A stretch of DNA of 44,278 bases from Treponemataceae bacterium (GCA_024680915.1 JAILBN010000004.1:1-44278), one strand, 5' to 3'. Numbered from the stretch's first letter, positions 10,101 through 15,861 are shown. The notes: a model not told the origin generated them from the letters alone. Numbers and translations are program-made.

Positions 10101-10336
10101 GAGCGAATTTCTCCATGTTTACGGAAACACAGAGTAAGAAGCCTCAGATTCTGTCTGCATTCCTAGGACAGATGGAATTCCCCAAGGTTACATTCAAAGA
10201 TAGGACAATGTTCAGTACATTCTCATTTTACACCGAGTTCCAAGTGTGGTTCATTCCGACGGATATAGAATCACAAGTTGATATAAACTCTATTGTCCCG
10301 CAATTAAGCTTCGGCTTACGCTTCAATGTGTTCTGA
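4187..10336 (+). CDS. giant exported Ig-like repeat protein with C-terminal beta-barrel-like domain
   Basis: 2049 residues with a clear Shine-Dalgarno GGAGG (4172-4176), 10 nt before ATG. A signal peptide is visible (residues 1 to about 22). A Cys at 18 does not sit in a convincing lipobox. About eleven Ig-like units of 90-100 residues follow, recognisable by a Pro-x-Val-x-Ile/Ser-Pro opening, an inner V/I-x-G strand, a DGNG(I) turn, YSLDGG- or ISIDNG-type strands and a closing xIDNTxP linker. Openings lie near residues 83, 175, 273, 368, 468, 1108, 1202, 1325, 1420, 1510, 1615 and 1827. Residues 580-1060 are more divergent. A Glu-rich linker lies near 1245-1285. The last ~180 residues are aromatic, alternating-polarity strands ending in FGLRFNVF, as expected of an outer-membrane barrel. 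It is probably a surface or envelope structural/adhesive protein; function is not established. Confidence 0.85.
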   Translation: MQKKVIAGIFLGIAVSTCALFSSGKKELEEISVQNLESWQESFPIEEKKPGVYNIMVTANDKGGNTTVVGPYNIYIDPNSDLPVSGITNPHNGMRVPGNLNIVGTCVDDDEVSYVEIVLDGNEERPVRAEGKEFWSYYLDTSKLEEGEHTVAVTGVDIYGTRGETIYASWHLDRKQPITEISSHGIGELVSGKIKLEGEVKDGNGIESLEYSLDGGVTFEEISVKYNKTDLKWTFSLTVDTRDLDDGPQVCWFRAEDTQGSIGVSSYLFFVDNTKPDVDIITPAEDESVNGIFQIAGSAYDVIGLSSMTWEFEKEKGEFDLIPGNPYWFKEFDVREINSKKVKFSINVVDKAGNVTKVDRTITIDKESDFPVVEIVEPEIDPTSKTGPLVEDEFYLRGNVTDDDCAAEFHWYIDKDGEDHLLETEGVFYADILNSLPDKLSVGEHTLFCYAVDITGVVGNTVSFPFTIKGDSPVITLDTVTEKIDGKNTDSDYIPGMELHPERDGILKGTVSSECGLTGISWKINGRDSGSEILKGTKDSVSYEIPLDSAPWGLVQIEVSAVDVYDRSVSEKFFVYRTNLSKNRDSSAVVFSDSTSENGIINFADTKTVSGYFTGGKAVSIALEPDEGFARAKLSGNSIILTSTGKTGKSSPTRVIVTTDKELVYKSSSLTFDVELAAPELILDQTTLLDGFNKVFVSGRVGEAGSRLKKLTLSAEEIKQEAPYEGSIVAEYRIIKSAEDIGNWKKLSLYGSGDFFLELKSSAFDEGITIIEFASYDSGSKKTIKAAAVKKVSPLPAPNPDDPKAKPPVAAAPVIRWIQGEQLYFTCYYQDSLSFTSLTAAGQSLLSTDVDFLFPEAGAVPYSYFPAGKSNAEIRLADVKNKSAVLKTDIIRPGNVSAVIDSVNDVTYSSGMQVELPAPGSKNQTASMKVRIHSDLPITSCTYSIADKPSSSGKVQKVTGSDGVVIPDEFEVYIPLKDVEALSTDITVSFIIDKTINKTLKGTISVVRALPEAGVDDKEKIYWIEPMFKDKSYGYLLEKDVPLYGFVNVSAPYTVLVKCEQEGLFIEQFGKTVAVKAKKEAFYEDVYLVVRDSEGIEYESGKVSFAADYSDPSVTILSPKNHVWIQESVGISVDAQDSNGIGSVEYSIHDGKNWRKMETDENGIYQAEVSVAAFKDGLLPLDVRVTDNTGKTSYKRLTMAKDTQAPVVTTVLPEAGASVNGRTLFVVKAEDNGRIVSGKCVLPVVSEKESPASDEEVEGIIEEEAEVVIEEEEPVVIDLGDKKIVSLVIGAEETPLSSELYFSYTDAAGNVADYKDKPYKIDLEADKPRVEIHLPDDDTILITDFTVSGIIYDDDGDSYVWFSIDDAPPVRSKEAASNWSFDIKLDSLDDNEHTITVFAEDILGVRGDSVQKIIKVSREEPKGEVISPTLEESLSGRISISGKAADGNGIKLVQISIDNGNTWQDAVGTEEWSYALDTRIIEDGTHVVFLKVWDNYDIQGLYSSLINIDNTAPDINLELPVDDMCLKTGNLKLSGHMTDNVGLSKLYVKIRNMDPAQPEVPEEFAYRELDIEQIINCDIDISSLENGFYNVEVTGEDAANNITRVSRNILVDSRAEPVVLNLLYPLDGEHICGNFSIYGNAETEEKLTNLSLLMDGKEIGGTTVTETNHFVFQLTPEQLIDGNHTYKVRTTLNDGSVIYSEEQSFVYVSTGPWVAVNGFIMGDFAIDRPFITGEAGYILSDEEMMALESKETSKYERNLIKQKALDKVEISLDNGKSFLLVGNKPEWKFRIENDEYTEGSHHVIVRATMKNGETAVTRTIFQIDKTSPVVKLITPNEAGRYNSVISFAGLSSDDVSLRDVTLSLRSGDKSNYEVPSFIQGLYLEGHLWGVTLFDVGIGLTFFDNNVKLQFQYGQMFQGQFDFMHNVIGTDTSGLRYGGHVFGAKLLANIASIPFSYFFGPDLSWLSATFGLGANFSMFTETQSKKPQILSAFLGQMEFPKVTFKDRTMFSTFSFYTEFQVWFIPTDIESQVDINSIVPQLSFGLRFNVF

Positions 10337-10344
10337 TTGAGAAA

Positions 10345-10377
10345 GGCTGTCCGGAAAAAACGGGCAGCCTTTTTTTT
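10345..10377 (+). terminator. intrinsic terminator of the Ig-repeat gene
   Basis: The 9-bp stem GGCTGTCCG / CGGGCAGCC has one G-T pair, a GAAAAAA-type loop and eight T residues (10370-10377). It lies 9 nt after the stop codon. Confidence 0.92.
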
Positions 10378-10384
10378 ACAAAGC

Positions 10385-10420
10385 TTGAAATAAGATGCCT
10401 TATCTTATATATTTTTGGAC
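10385..10420 (+). promoter_or_regulatory. leaderless promoter of apbE with inverted repeat in the spacer
   Basis: -35 TTGAAA (10385-10390), 17-nt spacer, -10 TATATT (10408-10413), then 7 nt to the ATG at 10421. A 7-bp inverted repeat ATAAGAT-5-ATCTTAT (10390-10408) fills the spacer exactly and could be an operator. No Shine-Dalgarno sequence is present. Confidence 0.7.
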
Positions 10421-11446
10421 ATGAAAGATAGTAAGTCCTTTATATTTGTCCTTTTCATCATTTCTTTCCTGTTTTTTTCATGCGAGCAGAAAAAGAGTAC
10501 TGAGTCATTCAATGCAATGAATACCTTCATGACCATACAGGCATACGGATCAAAATCAGACAAAGCCCTTGCAGAAATAAAAAAAAGAGTCGAGAAACTC
10601 GAGGATACTATTTCAACGACTAAAGAAAACAGCGATCTTTTCAAGCTGAACAATAATTCAGGTGAGTATATAAAAGTACAGGAAGATACGGCAGAGCTTT
10701 TTGAATTCACCTTGGGAATGTATAAAGCGACTGAGAAGGCCCTTAACCCGGCTCTTTTCCCCGTGGTATCGGCCTGGGGTTTTACTACTGAAAAATACAG
10801 GATCCCCTCTGATGGGGAGCTTTCAGAGCTTCTTTCCCATACAGATTTCTTGAAAGTCGGGTTTTTGAAAAAGGATACAGGTCCGGAGCTTAAGCTCGAA
10901 GAGGGAATGAAACTTGATTTTGGTGCTGTGGGTAAAGGCTACGCCGCTGATGAATGTGTAACTATCCTTAAGGAATACGGTATAAAATCGGCTCTTATGG
11001 ATTTGGGAGGAAATGTTCAGGTGCTTGGTAAAAAGCCAGACGGCTCCTTGTGGACTGTGGGAATAAAAAATCCTTGGGGAGGAGAGGTGGTCTGCTCAGT
11101 GAAGATTTCTGACTGCGCAGTTGTGACCAGTGGTGGATACGAGCGTTATTTTTTAGGCGAAGATGGAAAAAGATATATACATATCTTTGATCCGGAAACA
11201 GGATATCCTGTGGAAAGTGATTTAGAAAGCGTTTCCATAATTTGTGACAGTGGTCTATATGCAGATTCATTAAGTACATCACTCTTCGTGATGGGAAAAG
11301 ACAAAGCCGTTTCTTGGTGGCAACGTAATGGCGGGTTTGATTTTATATTAATAACGAAAGAGGAAGAATTATTTATATCAGATGGAATAAAGGATCGTGT
11401 TCAGGTATTCTATCCTTTCAAGGCTGTTTATAACGTGAAATCTTGA
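10421..11446 (+). CDS. apbE: FAD:protein FMN transferase, lipoprotein (ApbE family)
   Basis: 341 residues from ATG 10421; the TTG two codons upstream is rejected because it lies between the -10 box and the ATG. A lipoprotein signal peptide ends FLFFSC with lipidation at Cys21, placing the enzyme on the outer face of a membrane. ApbE hallmarks are an early N-T-F-M-T-I strand, LDFGAVGKGYAAD, MDLGGNVQVLG, VTSGGYERYF, HIFDPETGYPV and the metal-binding YADSLSTSLFVMG. The enzyme transfers FMN from FAD to Thr/Ser of flavoproteins such as Rnf/Nqr subunits or exported FMN-binding proteins; none of these acceptors is in the window. It converges (19-nt overlap) on the Gx-transporter/NusG-II pair, a grouping that resembles FmnB with EetB and EetA. 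Confidence 0.95.
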   Translation: MKDSKSFIFVLFIISFLFFSCEQKKSTESFNAMNTFMTIQAYGSKSDKALAEIKKRVEKLEDTISTTKENSDLFKLNNNSGEYIKVQEDTAELFEFTLGMYKATEKALNPALFPVVSAWGFTTEKYRIPSDGELSELLSHTDFLKVGFLKKDTGPELKLEEGMKLDFGAVGKGYAADECVTILKEYGIKSALMDLGGNVQVLGKKPDGSLWTVGIKNPWGGEVVCSVKISDCAVVTSGGYERYFLGEDGKRYIHIFDPETGYPVESDLESVSIICDSGLYADSLSTSLFVMGKDKAVSWWQRNGGFDFILITKEEELFISDGIKDRVQVFYPFKAVYNVKS

Positions 11447-12480
11447 TTGCTGCCCAATGTTGCTTTTAATCTTGTGAAGATATTCCCCTTTGTATCCCTG
11501 AATCTGTCGGAAAGCTTCCTATAATAAGAGAGCGAAAGACCTAGGAGCGACTTCTCCGGAGGTCGTAAAGAAGCCGCGCACTGGCTTAAAGCACTTACCG
11601 CAGAAAGCTTCAGGGCTTTCTCAATACCAGACATTAAAGCTCCTTCTGTTATGGATATAAACTGCATGGAAAAAAGGACTTTTCCATTAGGTGTAAAAAG
11701 GGAGGATATCAATACGAAAAGCCAAAGAGAGATATGGGGAAGGATAAAAAGCTTACGTCCGCTTAATAATTGAAGCAGGATAGATAAAACAAAAGCAGCG
11801 CAAAGTAAAGGGATATTATCTATAAAGAAGATTCCAGCACTTGCTCCGATTATGACAGCTGCAAGAAGAATCTGAGTAATGGCTTTTTTTTGTTTTTTTT
11901 CAGATTTTTCCTCTTTATATAGAGAAGCTGCCTCCAATGCAGTTTTTTCTTCTTGTGGATGGCTTCCTTCTTCCTTTGGGTTCTCAGCTTCATTCAGGCT
12001 CTTCATTTTCTCTGCTATAAAAGCAGTTATTATACCGCTGGCCGTATTGAAAAGCAGCATGGGACCCAATAAGGAGAAGGTTCCTTGTCCTAAGAAAAGA
12101 CTGCATAAAAAGATTTGGACAAATGCGCTCAGGGCAGAGCCAGCAAGAGAGATTCCGTATATACTCATGATTTTTTTATTGCAGGCTTTGTTGAGCTTGA
12201 AAAGCAGTTGCATAAGAAGGGCGCTGGAAACAGACTGAGACAGAGAAATAAGGAAGAAGGGGGAAAAGAGAGTTCCTCCCATCAGGCTGGAGGCCACGGC
12301 TTTGATTACGGAAAGCAGGAAAAAGGCTGGAAAAGGCATTTCGAATGCCAGAAGAATTACGGTGTTTCCCAGTCCTAATCTGAAAAAGGGAATTATTCGG
12401 GGTAAAAGTAGTTCTGCATATGAAAAAAGTAAAGTGAGAGCGGAAAGATAGGCTATCTTTTTTTTATTCTGAAATTGCAT
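11428..12480 (-). CDS. Gx transporter family membrane protein (EetB-like) with EcfT-like C-terminal half
   Basis: 350 residues, highly hydrophobic. Residues 1 to about 165 form a Gx-transporter/heptaprenyl diphosphate synthase component I-type module (FFRLGLGN, helices rich in Gly and Ser, SLMGGTLFSPFFLISLSQS). A charged cytoplasmic linker follows (about 165-200, many Glu/Lys). A second bundle of helices ends in SGIEKALKLSAVSALSQCAASL and a basic amphipathic tail, reminiscent of EcfT/CbiQ transmembrane subunits. The usual Gx proteins are about half this length, so I read it as a fusion. The prenyl-synthase name is historical; no prenyltransferase motif is present. It overlaps the upstream NusG-II gene by 17 nt, implying an operon. 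The EcfT assignment is inference. Confidence 0.75.
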   Translation of the reverse strand: MQFQNKKKIAYLSALTLLFSYAELLLPRIIPFFRLGLGNTVILLAFEMPFPAFFLLSVIKAVASSLMGGTLFSPFFLISLSQSVSSALLMQLLFKLNKACNKKIMSIYGISLAGSALSAFVQIFLCSLFLGQGTFSLLGPMLLFNTASGIITAFIAEKMKSLNEAENPKEEGSHPQEEKTALEAASLYKEEKSEKKQKKAITQILLAAVIIGASAGIFFIDNIPLLCAAFVLSILLQLLSGRKLFILPHISLWLFVLISSLFTPNGKVLFSMQFISITEGALMSGIEKALKLSAVSALSQCAASLRPPEKSLLGLSLSYYRKLSDRFRDTKGNIFTRLKATLGSNQDFTL

Positions 12481-12820
12481 CGTAATCTTCCCCGTCTTCT
12501 ACCCTGATCAATACATTGTTGGGCATACAAATAAGAGGCGAACTCCATCCTTGGTTCACACATATTTTATTTTTACATGGAGAGTCTATTATGTGGACTT
12601 TCCCTTCTTTTATCTCGAATGTGGTTTCGCCTATAGCTCCTGTGACTGAATATGTACCATTGTTTGAAGCAGAGTATTCATATTGCTCTCCGTTGGCGAG
12701 CACAATGACCTTAGAACCTTTTTTTGAAAGAGATTTTATTGTAAGGAATAGACCAGCGGCAAGAAGTAAAGCAAGGATAATGAAGTCTAACGGGCGTAGT
12801 GCTGAAAACTTGAATTTCAT
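12464..12820 (-). CDS. NusG domain II-containing membrane-anchored protein (EetA-like)
   Basis: 118 residues from ATG 12820, with a further in-frame ATG at 12838. One N-terminal membrane anchor (FIILALLLAAGLFLTIKSL) is followed by an extracytoplasmic NusG-II beta domain with the signature SPCKNKICVNQGW...ICMPNNVLIRV. Two Cys surround the KNKI loop and a third lies in ICMP. Despite the name, it is unrelated to transcription. In Gram-positive flavin-based electron-transfer loci a protein of this class (EetA) pairs with a Gx-transporter protein (EetB), as here. The start choice is uncertain: a GGAGG abuts the upstream ATG too closely to serve it, whereas TATAAT ends 6 nt before ATG 12820. Confidence 0.8.
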   Translation of the reverse strand: MKFKFSALRPLDFIILALLLAAGLFLTIKSLSKKGSKVIVLANGEQYEYSASNNGTYSVTGAIGETTFEIKEGKVHIIDSPCKNKICVNQGWSSPLICMPNNVLIRVEDGEDYDAISE

Positions 12821-12855
12821 GGACAGATTATAATACATCCTCCGTTTTAAATGAA
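12821..12855 (-). promoter_or_regulatory. leaderless promoter of the NusG-II/Gx-transporter operon
   Basis: A perfect TATAAT on the minus strand (complement of 12827-12832) ends 6 nt before the ATG at 12820. The -35 at 17-nt spacing is weak (TTCATT). If real, it excludes the ATG at 12838 as the start from this promoter. Confidence 0.5.
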
Positions 12856-13042
12856 GCTATCTATATGTTTTTATTCAATTATTATTTATCTTCATTTATC
12901 AGCCAAAAGTTCCGATAATATTGAAAAACAGGTATAACTGTGTAATACTCTATTGTATAATATTCATGATTTGCGTAAGCATCAGTTATAAGCGGTTTTG
13001 TCTGTATTCCTTGTATATATTCTGAGGAGAAAGTTTTTTTTT

Positions 13043-14524
13043 ATGAGAAGATATTCTATAGTAACTGTTTTTTTGTGTATTATTTTTTCTCTTTCATTAT
13101 TTTCCAGCTGTGATCAGTTGTTTGAGACGACAGAAGCAGAAGCTGTGGGGCCTTTTTCTGTGACTTTCGTTACCAACGGAGGTACAGAAGTCACTGCTCT
13201 GTCTGTTGAGAATAATCAGGCTGCTACGAAACCGAGGGATCCGACAAAAATTAAATATACCTTTGATAGGGATAATCCTGGTGCATCAGGTGAGACTAAA
13301 TATGTCTTTATCGGCTGGTACAGTGACGTAGAGTTGACTAAACGCTTTGACTTCGCAACGAAAATCACTGAGAACAAGACTCTTTATGCCAAATGGAGGC
13401 CCATAGCTAAATCTAAAATATCTTTGACACCTTCAGGCGGTTCTTTGACTGAATATGAGAAAACTGAAGAAATCTATGCAATAGACAGAGAGAAGGTGGG
13501 TAGTAATTTAACTAGAATACCTGGTGGAATTCCTTCCTTTATAAGTGAGAGCGCAGATTCGGAAGACAAGGGTATTTTCATGTATTGGGCTGAGAGGACT
13601 GTCGGGTTGAGCCCCTTTATAATGAGCCGTTATGAAGTGACACGGGAACTTTATTCTGCAGTTATGACGGGTAATTCTTTTACTAGCAGTACTCCTGGGG
13701 TTACTATAAGAAATAGTGAAGGAAATGTCGTAAGCCCTGGTGATACCACTTATTCTATTGACCCTGCTCCATCCATTTGTGCAGGTGACGATTATCCTAT
13801 ACCAGAAGGTGAGAATGTTGCTAAAAGACCTGTGGATAACGTAACCTGGTATGATGCTGTTTATTTCTGTAACCGTCTTTCTGAAAGTCAAAACCTTACA
13901 GCTGCTTATACCGTAACCAATATGACATTGACATTGAATCCTGCTACTCAGGGGGGTGACACTCCTACAATCGGACATATTACGAATGCTTCTGTAAGCC
14001 AAGTTTCAGAAGCCACGGGATATAGGCTTCCGACAGAACTGGAATGGGAATTCGCCGCCCGTGGAGGAGATTCCTCTATTGATCCATGGAATTATATGTT
14101 CAGTGGTGCTGATACTGAAAATAGCAAAGCTTATAGCGATGTAAACAACTCCGGTCTTGATTCGGTGGGATGGTATGCGTTTAATGTAGCTAATGCAAAT
14201 GGAAAAACAGCCTTGATTATTCCTCCTGTCGGGGATGAGGCAAGAGTTGCCTGGGGTGCTCGTGAGGTTGGAAAAAAAGGATACAACGAGCTTGGCTTAT
14301 ATGATATGAGTGGAAATGTCGCGGAATGGTGCTTTGATACTCCTATATTTCTAGCAGATAAGGATCCTGCCGGGGCGACTGCAAGCAATGATAGGGTTGT
14401 CCGTGGTGGTTCATGGCATACCTCTGCTTCTGATTGTGTCGTTTCGCATCGTGATTTTGTAAATCCGAACACGAAAGCATCAGATATCGGCTTCCGTCTT
14501 GCCCGGAGTCTTCCTGCGAACTAA
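13043..14524 (+). CDS. lipoprotein with InlB B-repeat-like and SUMF1 (formylglycine-enzyme-like) domains
   Basis: 493 residues. The start at 13043 is chosen for the Shine-Dalgarno GAGGAG (13024-13029) and because a lipoprotein signal peptide then begins at residue 1 (LSLFSSC, Cys23); upstream in-frame codons would bury it. Residues ~36-115 resemble a Listeria-Bacteroides/InlB B-repeat: VTFVTNGGTEV...FIGWYSD...LYAKWRP. The rest is an SUMF1/FGE-sulfatase domain with MSRYEVTRELYSAVM, PVDNVTWYDAVYFCNRLS, GYRLPTELEWEFAARGG, YDMSGNVAEW and the closing RGGSW...IGFRLAR. The Cys pair used by true formylglycine-generating enzymes is not evident, so it is more likely a surface ligand-binding version. 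Treponemes carry many such lipoproteins. Confidence 0.88.
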   Translation: MRRYSIVTVFLCIIFSLSLFSSCDQLFETTEAEAVGPFSVTFVTNGGTEVTALSVENNQAATKPRDPTKIKYTFDRDNPGASGETKYVFIGWYSDVELTKRFDFATKITENKTLYAKWRPIAKSKISLTPSGGSLTEYEKTEEIYAIDREKVGSNLTRIPGGIPSFISESADSEDKGIFMYWAERTVGLSPFIMSRYEVTRELYSAVMTGNSFTSSTPGVTIRNSEGNVVSPGDTTYSIDPAPSICAGDDYPIPEGENVAKRPVDNVTWYDAVYFCNRLSESQNLTAAYTVTNMTLTLNPATQGGDTPTIGHITNASVSQVSEATGYRLPTELEWEFAARGGDSSIDPWNYMFSGADTENSKAYSDVNNSGLDSVGWYAFNVANANGKTALIIPPVGDEARVAWGAREVGKKGYNELGLYDMSGNVAEWCFDTPIFLADKDPAGATASNDRVVRGGSWHTSASDCVVSHRDFVNPNTKASDIGFRLARSLPAN

Positions 14525-14526
14525 GG

Positions 14527-14615
14527 TAGTCGGTTCAAGTTAAACCTGAGTTTAAAATAAAAAAGGCTTCTGAGAACAGAAGCCTTTTTTATGGAGATGA
14601 TCGGACTTGAACCGA
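14527..14615. repeat. direct repeat copy 1: terminator plus tRNA-Ala 3' tail
   Basis: 89 nt nearly identical to 14739-14828; the only difference I see is 6 versus 7 T after the hairpin. It carries TAGTCGGTTCAAGT, a TTAAAC-CTGA-GTTTAA hairpin, the GGCTTCTG terminator, and the 3' end of tRNA-Ala up to ACTTGAACCGA. There it breaks off and continues into the 123-nt insert. Confidence 0.9.
14565..14590. terminator. intrinsic terminator, copy 1, after the SUMF1 lipoprotein
   Basis: The 8-bp stem GGCTTCTG / CAGAAGCC has an AGAA loop, an A-run on the left and six T on the right, so it can act on both strands. It lies about 40 nt after the lipoprotein stop. Confidence 0.88.
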
Positions 14616-14738
14616 GGCTTCAGGTCGCAACTTCTTGTTGCTCCCTTCAGCCCCGCCTACGGTCGCTAGCGGCGGCATTCATGCCGCCTTATCGCAAAAA
14701 CGCTCCGCTCCGCTCGCCTTTTTGCGCGCTCCCTCCGT
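14616..14738. other. 123-nt GC-rich, hairpin-rich insert between the two direct repeats
   Basis: No gene is visible. It contains a near-perfect palindrome GGCGGCATTCATGCCGCC (14671-14688), an 8-bp stem CGCAAAAA (14693-14700) / TTTTTGCG (14719-14726) around a CGCTC-repeat loop, and a GCAAC/GTTGC stem near the left end. Composition is far more GC-rich than the flanks. It resembles in style the GC-rich elements after the stops at 27427 and 41215. Confidence 0.7.
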
Positions 14739-14828
14739 TAGTCGGTTCAAGTTAAACCTGAGTTTAAAATAAAAAAGGCTTCTGAGAACAGAAGCCTTTT
14801 TTTATGGAGATGATCGGACTTGAACCGA
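14739..14828. repeat. direct repeat copy 2: terminator plus tRNA-Ala 3' tail (continuous with the intact tRNA)
   Basis: 90-nt copy whose right end is the real 3' part of the tRNA-Ala gene. Its left end TAGTCGGTTCAAGT is the exact inverted copy of ACTTGAACCGACTA (14818-14831), the tRNA T-arm, giving a 14-bp perfect inverted repeat around the terminator. Confidence 0.9.
14777..14803. terminator. intrinsic terminator, copy 2, immediately downstream of tRNA-Ala
   Basis: Same GGCTTCTG / CAGAAGCC stem as copy 1, with six A on the left that read as T-run for the minus-strand tRNA transcript and seven T on the right. It sits directly after the tRNA 3' end. Confidence 0.88.
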
Positions 14829-14878
14829 CTACCTTTTGAATGCCATTCAAACGCTCTAGCCAGGTGAGCTACACCCCC
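14805..14878 (-). tRNA. tRNA-Ala (anticodon GGC)
   Basis: 74 nt fold cleanly: acceptor GGGGGTG / CATCTCC with the G3-U70 wobble that marks alanine tRNAs, D-arm GCTC/GAGC, anticodon stem TTTGA/TCAAA with loop ATGGCAT (GGC), variable loop AGGTA, T-arm GTCGG-TTCAAGT-CCGAT, discriminator A. The 3' CCA is not encoded. A strong promoter and a terminator flank it. Confidence 0.96.
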
Positions 14879-14918
14879 AAGTTGTGATTATTCTAATATA
14901 TTTTTTTAAGTTCATCAA
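14879..14918 (-). promoter_or_regulatory. promoter of tRNA-Ala
   Basis: On the minus strand TTGATG (complement of 14913-14918), a 17-nt spacer, then TAGAAT (complement of 14890-14895), 11 nt before the mature 5' end. It supports the same -10 types (TAGAAT, TATAAT, TATATT) seen at the leaderless genes. Confidence 0.75.
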
Positions 14919-14936
14919 GAGGGGGAAGAATTCTTC

Positions 14937-15836
14937 TCATAAGTTGTTGTTGTCATCACTGATACCACCCCTGCATGAGACGATAAATTTACGAGCTGCG
15001 TTCGATATATAGCCTTTTTCGACTGCAAGGGAAATATATCTTTCATCAAGCTTTTCCTGAATCTTTATGATTTTTAGTTCCTTCTTCCTCAGTTCATCTT
15101 CTATATATTGCTTGGCAACACAAATAATACCCATGTTTTTTTTGCAGAACTCAATCAAAAGATCAAGGGAAGCAAGCTCGAATTTGGGTTTAAGCTTTAC
15201 ACCATACTTCATAAGATTTATATCAAGCATCCTGCGGGAATAGCTGGATTCTTCAAGAAGAAGAGTCCTGTATGCCGTAAGGTCTGAGAAATGTTTTATA
15301 TTGGAATCATCGAAATCATAGGCACAGACAAAGTAATCATTTAAGGTAAGGCATTCCGAAAAATCGAAGTCAGAATCAGGAAGGGGTGTGTGAACGAATG
15401 AGATATCCACCTTTTTTTGCTTCAGAAGCTCCAAGGATTCCTGGGTGGTGCAATTGGTGACCCGGTAGCGGATTTTGGGATAAAGCTTCTCGAACTCTTT
15501 AAGCTTATCAATAAGGTAGTATTTACAGATTGTGTCAGAGGCTCCAATGTTAAGAATTCCTGTATCAAGCGTTGATAAATCTTGCAAAGTCTGGTTCATT
15601 GTTTCTATTTGCTTAAAAATAGACTTGCAGTGATTATACATTTCCACTGCTTCCGTAGTAAGCTTTACGCCTTTTTGTTCTCTTATGAAGAGCTGAAAAC
15701 CTGTTTCATACTCAAGATTCTTTATATGCTGGCTCACAGCAGGTTGTGATATATGGAGCTTGCCTGCCGCACGGGAGATGTTTCCTTCCTCGGCCACAAA
15801 ATAAAAAATTCTAAGCAGATTAAGGTCATTTATCAT
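14937..15836 (-). CDS. LysR family transcriptional regulator
   Basis: 299 residues, standard LysR length. The N-terminal winged HTH is clear (LNLLRIFYFVAEEGNISRAA, LHISQPAVSQHIKNLE, FIREQKGVKLT), followed by a linker helix and a periplasmic-binding-protein-like effector domain. The ATG follows AAGGG at 6-nt spacing. It is divergent from the CofE-like gene, with a LysR-box-like palindrome between them, so it probably controls that gene and itself. The effector is unknown. Confidence 0.94.
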   Translation of the reverse strand: MINDLNLLRIFYFVAEEGNISRAAGKLHISQPAVSQHIKNLEYETGFQLFIREQKGVKLTTEAVEMYNHCKSIFKQIETMNQTLQDLSTLDTGILNIGASDTICKYYLIDKLKEFEKLYPKIRYRVTNCTTQESLELLKQKKVDISFVHTPLPDSDFDFSECLTLNDYFVCAYDFDDSNIKHFSDLTAYRTLLLEESSYSRRMLDINLMKYGVKLKPKFELASLDLLIEFCKKNMGIICVAKQYIEDELRKKELKIIKIQEKLDERYISLAVEKGYISNAARKFIVSCRGGISDDNNNL

Positions 15837-15861
15837 ATGTTACCCTTCTTTTTTTATGAGC

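Noticed and set aside
11428-12480. Heptaprenyl diphosphate synthase annotation for the Gx-transporter protein
   Set aside because: No Asp-rich prenyltransferase motif is present; the protein is an integral membrane protein of the Gx-transporter type.
12998-13042. Longer N-terminus of the SUMF1 lipoprotein
   Set aside because: It would place charged residues before the lipoprotein signal peptide and run through the Shine-Dalgarno at 13024-13029.
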